Shown: in pieces, positions 42,138 through 53,900 of the stretch
Layout: each line of letters begins with the position of its first letter
Numbering within the stretch: position 1 is the stretch's first letter
NCBI GenBank assembly: GCA_947471745.1
Contig: CANJKZ010000110.1
Location: 806,001-870,000 of the forward strand
Source of the DNA: Closterium sp. Naga37s-1
Lineage: Eukaryota > Streptophyta > Zygnematophyceae > Desmidiales > Closteriaceae
Length of the DNA stretch: 64,000 bases
Direction: 5' to 3'
Notes under the pieces: generated by a model
Seen by the model: the letters and a program-made list of their open reading frames with translations, nothing else
Told to the model about the DNA's origin: nothing
The model's database searches: none
Made by a program: the position numbers and the translations under genes

Positions 42138-45100
42138 CACCAGCAGCGTCGGAGCAAGACCCCTTCTCCCCAGCAGCTTCGTGAGTGGTTTGCTCAGCGT
42201 GGGGCGACTGGGGGTAGTGTTCGCTGCCCGTATGTCATTCGCTTTTCACGCTTAGACGACGCTTGGCGCGCAGAGTTTGGTGACGAGGCCAAGTGCCCCC
42301 GCTGGGCAGAGCTGCTTAGGTTTGGAGTTGATATCTTTGCTCTTGACTCTGATGCTATCCTTGCTGCCATGTATGCCTTGTCTTTAAGTGCTGAGGGTGA
42401 CTGTTACCTGTGTGTACCACCCGACCCAGGTATAGAGGCTGCTGCTCTAGGTGCTAGTGAGTCTGCTCTCCCTGGTTTTGCACCGGCTGAGGCATTGCAT
42501 ACCTTGACACTTGACTCACGTGCTTCCCGCTGTTTCTTTCGCGATAGTACCACCCTCACTCCACTCTCTGCACCTGTTCCGGTCAGACTGGCCGACCCCT
42601 GAGGGGGCCCAGTTCTTTTCCGCTCCTCCACTGTTCTCCTGTGTCCGGCGGTTCCGTCAGGCTCACTGTTAGGTCTTCACCTCCCCTCGTTCTCTACGAA
42701 CTTGGTGAGTACCGCTGCCCTCTAGGATGCGATGGTCACTACCACCACTCCTGGGGGTCAGCGTGTGTCGATCTCCACGTGTACACAGACGGGCCGTCAC
42801 CTGGCCACGTTCACCCGTCGGCCTGGGTCGAGTCTGTACACACTGACTACTGAGCCTCCTCAGGTAGCTGCGCCTGCTCTGGTGTCCGCGTCAGGTCAGG
42901 TAGCACCCCCTTGCTCGTGTCGCCTCCTGTCGCACCAGACTCTCCTGTGGCACCGCCGCCTTTGTCACCCCTCCCTGCCACGCCTTCGTGGCATGCACTA
43001 CCGCCTCCTTGTTTCTGGTCTTCCCAGGTCTCTGCCTCCCCTCCCGCCCTGCCTTCCTTGCGTTGAGGGGCGGCAGCGCGCCGCTCCTCACTCCTCCTTG
43101 TTTCCCCCGACGACTGCTCCCCTGCAGACTCTCCACATGGACGTGTGGGGCCCAACTTGCGTCAGTGGATAGGGCCGCGAGCGCTACTTTCTGCTGGTTG
43201 TTGACGACTACACACTTTACACCACGGTCTTCCCCTTACGTAGCAAGGGTGAGGTCCCTGATGTCTTGATCCCTTGGATCCGCGCAGTGCATCTCCAGCT
43301 CCGCGAGCGGTTCCGCGAGAACCTTCCTGTCCTGCGTCTGCACTCTGACAGAGGTGGTGAGTTCTCCTCCGACCTCTTGTGGGACTTTTGTCGTGGGGAG
43401 GGCATTCTCAAGATGTTCACGCTTCCGGCCTCCCCGCAGAAAAATGGGATTGCTGAGCGCTGCATTGGCTTAGTCATGGAGGTCACTCGTACCTCCATGA
43501 TCCATGCGGCTGCTCCACAATTTTTTGTGGTCGTTTGCGGTCCAATACGCTGCGCATCAGCTCAACCTCTGGCCCCGTGTCTCCTTGCCGGAGACCTCGC
43601 CTACACTGCGTTGGACGGGGAAGGTTGGCGATGCGTCGGTGTTTTGGGTCTGGGGCTCTCGTGTCTTTGTTCGCGATACGTCCGCGGACAAGCTCTCCTC
43701 CTGCGCTATTCCCTGCGTCTTCCTTGGCTTTCTCCCTGACGCGCCTGGCTGACAGTTTTACCACCCCACCTCGCGACGTGTCTTCCCCTCTCATGACGTC
43801 ACGTTTGACGAGTCGGTTCCCTTCTACCGTCTCTTCCCCTACCGCTCTGCCCCTCTCCCACCTCCGCCGCTCTTTCTTGCTCCAGGTCCACCTCTGGTAG
43901 ACCCCCTCCCTCCTCAGGGTCCTACTCCCTCAGGTGTGTCTCAGGTAGACCCACTCCCCGGGACTGTGCCTGTCAAGGTCGCTGTAGACTCAAGTGCTGT
44001 TAGAGGTACTGCGTCTCGGAGTGCTACGCCTGGGGGTGCTGAGCCTGCGAGTGTGGAGCCTGGGGGTGCTGCGCCTGCGGGTGCGGAGCGTGAGGGTGCG
44101 GAGCCTGGGGGTGCGGAGCCTGGGGTTGCAGAGCCTGAGGGTGCGGAGCCTGGGGGTGCACAGCTTGAGGTTGCAGAGCCTGGGAGTGCTGAGTCTGATG
44201 GTGCGGGGTCTGGGGGTGCTGAGCCTAGGGGTACTGCTTCTTCTGGAGGTCCTGTGGGTGCCTCGCCACGACAGTCTCCCCGTCCGGAACCTCTCTTCCC
44301 GCAGCAGCTGCGCGAGTGGTTTGCTCAGTGCACACGTCTTCGGAATGGAGCTGCCGGAGTTGGAGACTCTGCCGCTGGAGGCACTGGAGCTGGAGGTGCT
44401 GGAGCTACTAGTCTTGGAGGTGCTGGAGTTCCTGCTGGAGCTGGCGGTACCGGAGGTGCTGCAGCTGCTGGTCCTGGAGGTGCTCGTACCACGGGTACTG
44501 GAGCTGCCGGGGCTGGTGGTGTTGGGGGCGCCGGAGCTGGAGGAGCTGGAGCTCGAGACCCTGGTGCTGGAGGCGCTAGAGTTGGAGAGGCTAGAGCTTG
44601 AGACCGTGGCGCTGGAGGCGCTGGATCTGGAGGCACTTGACCCGGAGACACTGGCGCTGGCGGCACTGGAGCTGGAGGAGCTAGAGCTGGAGACCCTGGC
44701 GCTCGAGGCGCTGGAGCTGGAGGCACTGGCGCTGGGGTCGCTGGAGCTGGAGGCAGTGGAGCTGTTGACCCTGGAGCTGGAGGTGCTGGCGCTAGGGGTG
44801 CTGCGTCTGGCGGTACTGGTGCTGGAGGCACTGTACAGCGGCGCCCGTTTTTTGTTCCGCCGCCATCGTCGTCTCTGCCGCCACCGGACTCGCTCCTTCG
44901 CCAGGTTCTTAGTCTCCCGTCTTCTACTGGCCTTCCTCCTAGCTTACTGAGTCCACCGCCTCGCCAGACTCCCCACTACCTGCTCCTTCTCCTTATATTG
45001 AGCAGACAAAATCTTTTACAGAGTGTCGTGAGCCTGGGTCTCGTCCTACCTTGCCTGCTCGCATTGTTCATACTGGTCGTCGGGTTCCTCGTTCACGTCC

Positions 45101-47620
45101 TCCTCCTGTCCGCGGCACTCACGTTATGACACTTCGTCCTTCCTCTGTTCCATTGCGAGTTCCTCTGCCGCCTCCTCCTAAGTCCTCTCTCCTGTCGTTC
45201 CTGACCCTGAGTCTGACCTAGCTCATGCTGCCAGTCCCGCTGTCTCTCGTCTTCTAGCCACTGTTGTCACTGACCCTTCGTTTGAGTCCTCTGCTGCGTC
45301 TGCCCTAGTTGCTGAGCTTGTTGACTTTGATGCTGCCTGTCGTCTCGACTACGCCACTAGTCTTGTTGCTGAGTCTGAGTCTGGTTGTCCTACCTCCATC
45401 GGGGGTGAGTGTGCTCTTGGCACGGACGTCCTTGAGGACAGGAAGGAGGACTTTGAGTGTCTTTCAGCTGCTGTACCTCATCTCGTGGCCATGCTGCTTG
45501 CACCTCAGAGAGACCCGGATGCACCAGACATCCCGACCCCACGCTCTTACGCAGAGGCGATTACGGGTCCCTACTCCTCTCAATGTCAGACACCCATGGA
45601 TGCAGAGATGGCATCCTGGAAGTCCACAGGCACCTACATCGACGCAGTTCCCCCTTCTAGGGCGAACATAGTCGATGGAATGAGGATTTTCAGCGTGAAG
45701 CGGCCGTCGGGTTCTCCGCCTGTCTTCAAGGCTCGTTACGTTGCCCGAGGCTTCAGTCAGCGACAGGGAGTTGACTTCTTCCAGACCTTCTCCCCTACCC
45801 CAAAGATGACCACTCTTCGTGTTTTGCTGCACGTCGCCACTCAGCGTGACTACGAGCTTGTTGATTTTGCTGCTGTCTTTCGTCTCGACTACGCCACTAG
45901 TCTTATTGCTGAGTCTGAGTCTGGTTGTCCTCCGTCCATCGGGGGTGAGTGTACTCTTGGCACGGACGTCCTTGAGGACAGGAAGGAGGACTTTGAGTGT
46001 CTTTCAGCTGCTTTACCTCATCTCGTGGCCATGCTTCTTGTACCTGAGGGAGACCCGGATGCACCAGACATCCCGACCCCACGCTCTTACGCAGAGGCGA
46101 TTACGGGTTCCTACTCCTCTAAGTGTCAGACACCCATGGACGCAAAGATGGCATCCTGGAAGTCCACATGCACCTACGTCGACGCAGTTCCCCCTTCCGG
46201 GGCAAACATAGTCGATGGCATGTGAAATTTCAGGGTGAAGTGGCCGTCGGGTTCTCCGCCTGTCTCCAAGGCTCGTTACGTTGCACAAGGCTTCAGTCAG
46301 CGACAGGGAGTTGAATTCTTCCATACCTTCTTCCCTACCCCAAAGATGACCACTCTTTGGGTACTGCTGCACGTCGCCGCTCAGCGTGACTACGAGCTGC
46401 ACTCTTTTGACTTCAGCACAGCTTTCCTACATGGCAGCCTGCACGAGGAGATCTGGCTGTGCCGTCCACCTAGCCTCACTGGGTCGTTTCCTGCAGGTAC
46501 CTAGTGGAGCCTCCGGCGGCCAGTCTACGATCTCCGCCAGGCGCCTTGCGAGAGGCACGATACACTGAGGATGACGCTTGCGGCTCTTGGGTTTGCTCCT
46601 TCCTCTGTTGACCCGTCGGTGTTTCTACGCACCGACACTTCGCCGCCGCCATTCTACGTCCTCGTGTACGTCGATGACTTGGTCTTTGCCACTGCTGACA
46701 CTGAGGCACTAGCCCTTGTGAAGTCGGAGCTGCAGAAGAGACACACCTGCACTAACCTGGGTGAGCTGCGCAGCTATCTTGGCTTGCAGATCACCCGGGA
46801 CAGAGCACGTCGCACCATCACCTTGGTTCAGTCACACATGGTGCACCAGGTCCTTCAGCGCTTTGGCTTTCGATACTCCTCGCCACTGTCCACTCCTTTG
46901 CCTATCGGTCACTCGCTCTCAGCTCCACCTTCGGACGAGTCCGTAGAGCCAAGTGGCCTGTATCCAGAGCTTGTGGGATGCCTCATGTACCTGATGACCA
47001 GCACTCGACCTGACCTTGCCTACCCTCTTAGCATCCTGGCACGCTACGTTGCGCCCGGGAGACGCCGACCAGAGCACTGGGAGGCCGCTAAGAGGGTGTT
47101 GCGCTACTTGTGCAGTACTTCGGGCATGGGGCTCGTGCTTGGAGGACGGGGTCCAGTTGTCCTCACTGGACACGCAGACGCTACTTGGGTTGACGACTTG
47201 GCTACGCAGCGGTCGTCACAGGGTTACACCTTCAGCCTTGGCTCTGGCTCTGGCTCTGGCTCTTAGCGGTCTACCCGCTTGTCTTCTGTTCTCAGTTCCA
47301 GTTGTGAGGCTGAGATCTACGCAGGGGGCATGGCTGCACAGGAGTTACGCTAGCTCACCTACCTGCTGACTGACTTGGGAGAGCGGCCTCGTTCTTCTCC
47401 AATGATTGCCTTGTGTCAGGAGCACAGAACAAAGCACATCGCTCTGCGTTACTTCCTTGCTTGAGATTTGCAGCAGTGTGGTCAGCTTCGTCTTGTTTAC
47501 ATGGCCACTCGGGCCAACACTGCTGATATATTCACCAAGGCACTTCAGTCTGGTGATCATCAACGTTTCTGTACTGTTTTAGGCCCTGTGCCTACTTTGC
47601 CTTACTTGCTCACTGCGTGA
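42138..47620 (+). pseudogene. Element B pol (protease-integrase-RT-RNase H), degenerate
   Basis: The protease site reads LTLDSRASRCFF (Gly to Arg in the DSG motif). TGA follows ADP at about 42600, with frame changes near 42710. Integrase (LLWHRRLCHPS, LHMDVWGP, VVDDYTLYT, LHSDRGGEF, QKNGIAER) has a TAG and a shift near 43525. An Ala/Gly/Glu-rich spacer (about 43940-44850) is followed by RT with an exact 540-bp duplication (45314-45853 and 45854-46393), TGA at 46222 and a frame break near 46503. LVYVDDLVF is the RT catalytic motif (46571-47266). RNase H carries further stops. Inactive. Confidence 0.88.
45314..46393 (+). repeat. 540-bp tandem duplication in element B pol
   Basis: Two adjacent diverged copies both begin GAGCTTGTTGA and include CGTCTCGACTACGCCACTAG. 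The next sequence at 46394 begins GAGCTGC, so the junction used the short homology GAGCT(T)G. The 540-bp length preserves frame. Confidence 0.88.
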
Positions 47621-47847
47621 CTTTGCTTGTACTGTGATCTGTATATATACCTGCATGCTTACACTTGCTAGAGTATGATTACTGTACTGTTTGTTCTCTT
47701 TTATATAACTTTGCATGTGAACTAGCCTTGTGGCCATTTGCTTGTGCTTGGAATGTGTGGTGACTTCGTGATCCACCCCGAGGTTGTTTTGCTTTTGTTG
47801 ACTGGTCTTGTGACCACTTGTTCTCTCCCAATTTGCCTATGGCGGTG

Positions 47848-48628
47848 TGTCAAAATTTTGTAGTGCTTACTTTGTGTAGGCTATAGTGGGGTAGCCCATA
47901 AGGGGTACATCCTGTGGTGCCAAAGCACTATAGTGGCACGGTCATCGCACTCCTATTCCGCCAAGAAGCCTGCTCAGCTTCTGGTATTTTGTGGGGAGGT
48001 GCTTCAATATGTTTTGTTCATACCCTCAAATTTTCAGAATTTTGGAAGCAGTTTACAAGGCATGGCAACATTTTTAGTTTCAATACTTATGGCATCCCGG
48101 AAGTGTGTTACTCTTTTTTGGTAACACCCGAGTTCACCATTTCGGCTGCTGACTCATCTACCAAGTTTTGATTGGTCTGAAATTCGGTATGGAAGTTCTT
48201 TGACGTGTTGTTCAAGTGGTCATTGAGTTTCAGAACAACCCAGCATCGGAGCAGCACGTGACAGCTGTCGAAAGTTACTGTTCCGTAGTCATGGTGCATT
48301 GTTGGCAGCATTTCCCTTGCCACCCTTTCATTGTTGTCATGCCAATGGTGCAGGGACAGAGAATGAGACAAGAAGTACAGGTGTTCAAGTGGGACTCTAC
48401 CACCCTCTTTTTGAGAAGTGTGGTTTTCCTGGAAGCAGCTTGCAAGAGGGTGCAAGTGGAAAGACAAGCTGACTCATAGTTGGCTTGACTCACTTTTGGT
48501 AGCCTTGAGTACAACTCTGAACATCCAAGCGTGGTTGGCTTTTCTGACCTAGCTAGGACGTTTCCCATCCTTCTCTAGCCTTTCTCCCCTAGGACTTGAC
48601 CTTCTCTGAGTTCCCAGGATGGTCCCAA
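47848..48628 (+). repeat. Left part of element B 3' LTR
   Basis: Starts TGTCAAAATTTTG after the purine-rich ATGGCGGTG. Its first 60 bases (GGCTATAGTGGGGTAG) align with the LTR of C. About 700 bp of additional sequence has no counterpart in C's 130-bp LTR. Confidence 0.65.
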
Positions 48629-48758
48629 TGTCAAACTTATATGTTACAGTCTGTTTAGGCTGTAGTGGGGTAGTTCTTATAGGGTACAACACATTTAAGT
48701 TTCCTACTTGTACCCACCTGCTTTCTAGTTCAGTCATTCATTCGCTCACATTCTAACA
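48629..48758 (+). repeat. 5' LTR of element C
   Basis: 130 bp, unusually short for a 7.6-kb copia element, about 96% identical to 56115-56244 by eye. Confidence 0.93.
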
Positions 48759-48771
48759 TGGTATTCTGAGC
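48759..48771 (+). promoter_or_regulatory. Primer binding site of element C
   Basis: TGGTATTCTGAGC directly follows the LTR. It resembles the initiator-Met site with an altered centre. Confidence 0.7.
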
Positions 48772-48829
48772 AGGTTCCCTAGTGGGAACGTTTTTTTGAA
48801 GGGCCCACCACAACTTTTTTTTTTTCCTG

Positions 48830-49926
48830 CCCTACCCGAAGCGCGCATCGCGCCCTGTCCGAAGCGCGCCTTGCGCCCTGCCCTAGTCCGGCCCGTCGCG
48901 GCCCTGCCCAGTTTGCCGCCCATCGCGGCCCCCTTTGTCGCCCGTCACGGCCCCTGCTGGACGCGACCCCTACTGCCTATCGCGGCCCCTACTGCCGTCG
49001 CGACCCCACCTGCCGTCGCGGCCCCTACTGCCGACGCGGCCCCTACGCTGTCGCGGCCCTCGCCCGTCGCAGCCCCTGCCTCGCGGCCCTGCCGTCACCA
49101 CCTGTCGCGGCCCCTACTGCCGATGCGACCCCTGCTGCTGTCACGGCCCCTGCTGCCGTCGCGGCCCCTGCTACTGTGGCGGCCCCAAGCCGTCGCGGCC
49201 CCTGCCGTCGCCGCCCCTGCTATCGCGGCCCCTGCTACTGCGGCCCCTGCTGTCGCGGCCACCTGCTATCGCGGCCCCTGCTGTCACGGCCCCCTGCTGT
49301 CGCGGCCCCTGCCGTCGCCGCCCCTAGTAGCGCGTCCCCCCACTTCTGTCGCGGCCCCTGCTGACGCGGCCCCTGCTGTCGCGGCCCCCTGCTGTCACGG
49401 CCCCTGCCGTCGCCGCCCCTACTGGCGCGGCCCCTTCTGTCGCGGCCCCTGCTGACGCGGCCCCTGCTGTCGCGGCCCCTGCTAACGCGGCCCCTGCTGA
49501 CGCGGCCCCTGCTGACGCGGCCCCTGCTGTCGCGGCCCCCCCTGCTGTCGCGGCCCCTGCCGTCGCCGCCCCTACTGGCGCGGCCTCTTCTGTCGCGGCC
49601 CCTGCTGACGCGGCCCCTGCTGTCGCGGCCCCCTCTGTCGCAGCCCCAACTGTCGCGGCCCCAACTGTCGCGGCCCCTGCTGTCACGGCCCGGCCCTGCA
49701 CCCGCCCCTGGTAAGCACCCGCGCCGCTCTGCTGCGCCACGCCGCCAGTTGCCGAGCCGCGCCGCCCAGCCGAGCCGCGCCGCCCAGCCGAGCCGCGCCG
49801 CCCACTGAGCCGCGCCGCTTTGCCGAGCCGCGCCGCCCTACCGAGCCGCGCCGCCCTACTGAGCCGCACTGCCCTGCCTGCCCTACTGCCTCTGCTGCTA
49901 CTACTGCTACTGCTCCTACTGCTGCT
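48830..49926 (+). repeat. GC-rich tandem leader of element C
   Basis: Many copies of units such as CTGCTGTCGCGGCCC (about 15 bp) and, from about 49735, GAGCCGCGCCGCC. The leader fills almost all DNA between the primer site and gag ATG 49927. Open frames within it (for example 48796-49455) reflect the repeat. Confidence 0.85.
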
Positions 49927-50973
49927 ATGACTAGCCCTACTGTTCTCACCTTTGATGCTGAGGGGCGTGCAGTTGACATTGACGTGTGGGTTGATGACCT
50001 GCAGCTCTTTCTTCAGTGTGACTCTAGGGATGGGGTATCCCTTTTCGATCACACGTCCGGTGTCTCTACTTCTCCTGCTACCACTGCTGACAGTACGGTT
50101 CGCTCGCAGTGGACCACTCGTGACGCTGTTGCTCGTCTTGCTGTTCGTAGTCACCTGCCGCCTGCTGAGCGCGCGCATTTTGGCCAGTACAAGACTGCTC
50201 AGTCTTTGTACGACGCTGTAGTTGCGCGCTACTCCTCCCCTGCCACTGCTGCCCTCAGCCCCCTCATGCTGCCATACCTTTTCCCTGACCTTGCTGCCTT
50301 TGCCACAGTTGCCGACCTCATTGCTCACCTCCGCACTAGTGACGCCCGCTACCGCGCTGCCCTTCCCACTGAGTTCTGTGCCAAGAACCCCCCCCCCATG
50401 TACATCACCCTTTACTACCTAGTCACCCGCCTCCCTAACTCCCTTTCTTCAGTCAGGGACCACTTTCTCTCCCTTTGCCCCACCGATCTCACTGTCGACC
50501 TGCTAGAGGAGCGCCTCACTACAGCTGAGAAGAGTATCTTAGCTGTCGGTGCTTCTCGCGGCGACCGTCGCACCCCTTTCTTTGAGGGGTGTTCCCCTGT
50601 CCCCCTTCTCCCCTCTGTTGCTTCTGCTGCTGCTGTCGACCTCGTTGGCACTGAGGAGGTCGGAGCTGCGTCTGCCCCTAGTGGGAGGCGCCGCAACAGC
50701 AAGGGCAAGGGGAGCAAGGGTGGTGGAGGGGACGGCGGGGGCGGCGGTGGAGGCGGTGGAGGAGGCGGAGGGGGTGGCGGTGGAGGTGGGGGTGGTACCG
50801 GGCGTGGGGGCTTCAGTGGCGGCGATGGAGGTGGTGGAGGCAGCGGCGGAGGTGGTGGAGGCAGCGGCAGCGGTGGTGGAGGCAGCAGCAGCGGTGGTGG
50901 AGGTGGCGGCGGCGGTGGTGCTGGTCGAGGTGCAGCCGCGCAGTGTGGAGGCTTTGGTGGTAGCCAGCGCTAG
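49927..50973 (+). CDS. Element C gag
   Basis: 348 codons, ATG 49927 to TAG 50971-50973. Copia gag with VDIDVWVDDLQLFLQCD, AERAHFGQYKTAQSLYDAVV and PPMYITLYYLVTRLPNSL. After a Lys-containing patch (RRRNSKGKGSKG) it ends in about 80 nearly pure Gly/Ser residues in place of a zinc knuckle. The frame is intact up to SQR and then TAG, and stays open after it (QQPRSRETPSAQQLREW). It assembles the particle and binds RNA. The Gly-rich tail may take the nucleocapsid role. Confidence 0.9.
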   Translation: MTSPTVLTFDAEGRAVDIDVWVDDLQLFLQCDSRDGVSLFDHTSGVSTSPATTADSTVRSQWTTRDAVARLAVRSHLPPAERAHFGQYKTAQSLYDAVVARYSSPATAALSPLMLPYLFPDLAAFATVADLIAHLRTSDARYRAALPTEFCAKNPPPMYITLYYLVTRLPNSLSSVRDHFLSLCPTDLTVDLLEERLTTAEKSILAVGASRGDRRTPFFEGCSPVPLLPSVASAAAVDLVGTEEVGAASAPSGRRRNSKGKGSKGGGGDGGGGGGGGGGGGGGGGGGGGGTGRGGFSGGDGGGGGSGGGGGGSGSGGGGSSSGGGGGGGGGAGRGAAAQCGGFGGSQR

Positions 50974-53900
50974 CAGCAGCCGCGTTCCCGTGAGACCCCT
51001 TCGGCCCAGCAGCTTCGTGAGTGGTACGCTGGGCGTGGGAGGTCTGGGGGTGCTGGTCCCTGCACTTATGTTCTTTGCACCGGCAGTCGTCGTGGGGAGA
51101 CGTGTGGGCTGCCACACACTACGCAGCGCTGCTTCGGTCGCTTGACTGACGCCTGGCGTGCCCAGTTTCCTGACACTGTTGAGCTCCCTCGCTGGCATGA
51201 TCTGCTTATGCAGAATGTGCCTATCTTTGATCTTGATTTCGATGCTATCCTTGCTGCCATGTATGCTTTGACTGATAGTGCTGAGGGTGGCTGTTACCTG
51301 AGTGTCCCGCCCGACCCGGGCATTGCGGCTGCTGCTCTAGGTGCTAGTGCGTCTGCTGCACCAGGTGCTGGTGAGGCTGCTCTCTCTGGTACTGCACCTA
51401 CTGAGGCCTTGCACACTTTCACACTTGACTCTGGTGCTTCGCGCTCTTTCTTTAGAGACAGCACCACACTCACGCCGCTCAGTCGGCCTGTCGCAGTCTC
51501 CCTGGCTGACCCCTCTGGGGGCCCAGTCCTTGCGCACTCTTCCACGGTTCTACCGTGTCCTGCGGCCCCGTCGGGCTTGCTGTCGGGACTCCACCTCCCC
51601 TCGTTCTCTACGAACCTGGTGAGTGGAGCTGACCTCCAGGACGCGTGGGTTGACCAGTTCGCCCCTGGAGGTCAGCGTGTGACCCACTGCACTTGCTCTC
51701 GGACAGGCCGCCACCTGGCCACGTTCACTTGTCGGCCAGGGTCGAGTCTGTACACACTGACTACTGTGCCTCCTCCGGTCTCTGCGTCTGGTCAGGTAGC
51801 TGCGTCTAGTCAGGTGTTTGCTGCCGCGTCCATGTCTAGTCCTGTGTCTGCCCCCTGCTCGTGTCGTCCTCTGTCGCACGAGACTCTCCTTTGGCACCAC
51901 TGCCTTGGTCACCCCTCCCTGCCTCGTCTTCGAGGTATGGCCTCCCGTACCCTTGTCTCGGGTCTTCCCCGGTCCCTCCCTCCCCTTCCTCCGGGGCCTG
52001 CCCCTACCTGTGTTCCTTGTGTCGAGGGCCGGCAGCGCGCCGCTCCTCACTCCTCCACGTTCCCTCCGACAGAGGCTCCTCTGCAGACTCTTCACATGGA
52101 CGTGTAGGGCCCAGCCCGCGTCCGTGGACAGGGTCACGAGCGTTACTTCCTGCTGGTCGTTGACGACTACTCGCGTTACACCACAGTCTTCCACTTGCGC
52201 AGCAAGGGTGAGGTCCCTGAGGTGTTGATCGACTGGATCCGCGGTGCTCGTCGCCAGCTCAGCGAGAGTTTCGGCTCGGACCTTCCTATTCTGCGTCTGC
52301 ACTCCGACAGAAGTGGTGAGTTTTCCTCCGACCTCCTGAGGGCCTTCTGTCGTGCGGAGGGCATCCGCCAGACGTTCACGCTTCCGGCCTCCCCACAGCA
52401 AAATGGGATTGCTGAGCGCCGCATTGGCATGGTCATGGACGTCGCTCGTACGTCCATGATCCATGTGGCTACTCCCCATTTTCTGTGGCCGTTCGCGGTT
52501 CAGTACGCTGCGCATCAGATCAACCTTCAGCCTCGTGTCTCCTTGCCGGAGACCACACCTACTCTGCGGTGGACGGGGAAGGTTGGCGATGCGTCCGCGT
52601 TCCGTGTCTGGGGATCTCGAGCTTTTGTCCGCGATACTTCAGCGGACAAGCTGTCCTCCCGTGCCGTTCCCAGCGTCTTCCTTGGCTTCCCCCCTGACGC
52701 ACCCGGGTGGCAGTTCTACCACCCCACCTCGCGTCGTGTTCTGTCCTCTCAGGACGTCACGTTTGACGAGTCGGTGTCTTACTACTGTCTCTTTCCCTAC
52801 CGTACTGCCTCTCTCCCCCCCCCGCCACTCTTCCTAGCACCAGGTACTCCTCCGCGAGACCCCCTCCCCCCTCAGGGTCCTGCCCCCTCAGGTAGACCCT
52901 GCCAAGCCGGTCGAGGTAGCTGTCGACTCAGGTGCTGCTAGGGGTGCTGAGCCTGCGGGTGCGGGGACTGGGGGTGCGGAGCCTGGGGGTGCTGAGCCTG
53001 AGCGTGTGGAGTCTGGGGGTGCTGAGCCTGAGTGTGTGGGGTGTGGGGGTGCTGAGCCTGAGCGTGTGGAGCCTGGGGGTGCTGAGCCTGGGGGTACTGC
53101 GTCTGGGGGTGCTGAGCCTACGCGTGCTGCGTCTGGAGGTTCTCCAGATGTCCCGTTGCGGCGGGAGCCCCTCTCTCCGCAGCGGCTTCGTGAGTGGTAC
53201 GCTCGGCGCTGTCGCCGTGCTACTGGAGCTGCTGGAGGTGCTGCTGGTGCTGGTGCTACTGGAGGTGCTGCTGGTGCTGGAGCTGCTGGAGCTGCTGGAG
53301 GTGCTACTGGAGCTGCTGGAGGTGCTGCTGGTGCTGGTGCTACTGGAGGTGCTGCTGGTGCTGGTGCTGCTGGAGCTGCTGGAGGTGCTGCTGGTGCTGG
53401 AGCTGCTGGGGGTGCTGCTGGTGCTGCTGGTGCTACTGGAGGTGCTCGTACTAGAGGTACTGGAGCTGCTGGGGCTGGTGGTGCTGCAGGCGTTGGTGCT
53501 GCGGGTACTGGAGCTGTTGGTGCTGCGGGAGTTGTTGCTGGAGACCCTGGAGCTGAGGGTACTGGTGCTGTCTCTGCTGTTTCTGGAGGCGTTGCGCGGC
53601 CGCGGCCGTACTACGTTCCGCTCCTTCAGCAGGTTCTTGGTCCCCCGCCTTCTCCTGGTCCTGCTCCTCCTTTACTGAGTCCACCGCCTGTCCAATCACA
53701 GTCGCTGTTACAGCCGGCCTCTCCAGTGCCTGGTCCTTCTCCTTACTCTGGACCGACTAGAGGTCTTACGGAGCGTCGTGAGCCTGAGTCGCGTCCTGTG
53801 TCGCCTGAGTCTCGTTCTGCGTCGCCTGTCCGTACTGTTCGCGCTGGTCGTGTTTCGCGTCCGCGTCCTCCTCCTGTCCCTGGCACTCACTCTATGACTC

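Noticed and set aside
43994..44950. Leu/Glu-rich 318-codon frame
   Set aside because: Out-of-frame reading of the Ala/Gly/Glu spacer in element B pol.
48796..49455. Long open frames in the GC-rich leaders of elements B and C (also 40476-41096) as host genes
   Set aside because: Repeat-driven frames between a primer site and gag. Minus-strand frames of similar length exist.
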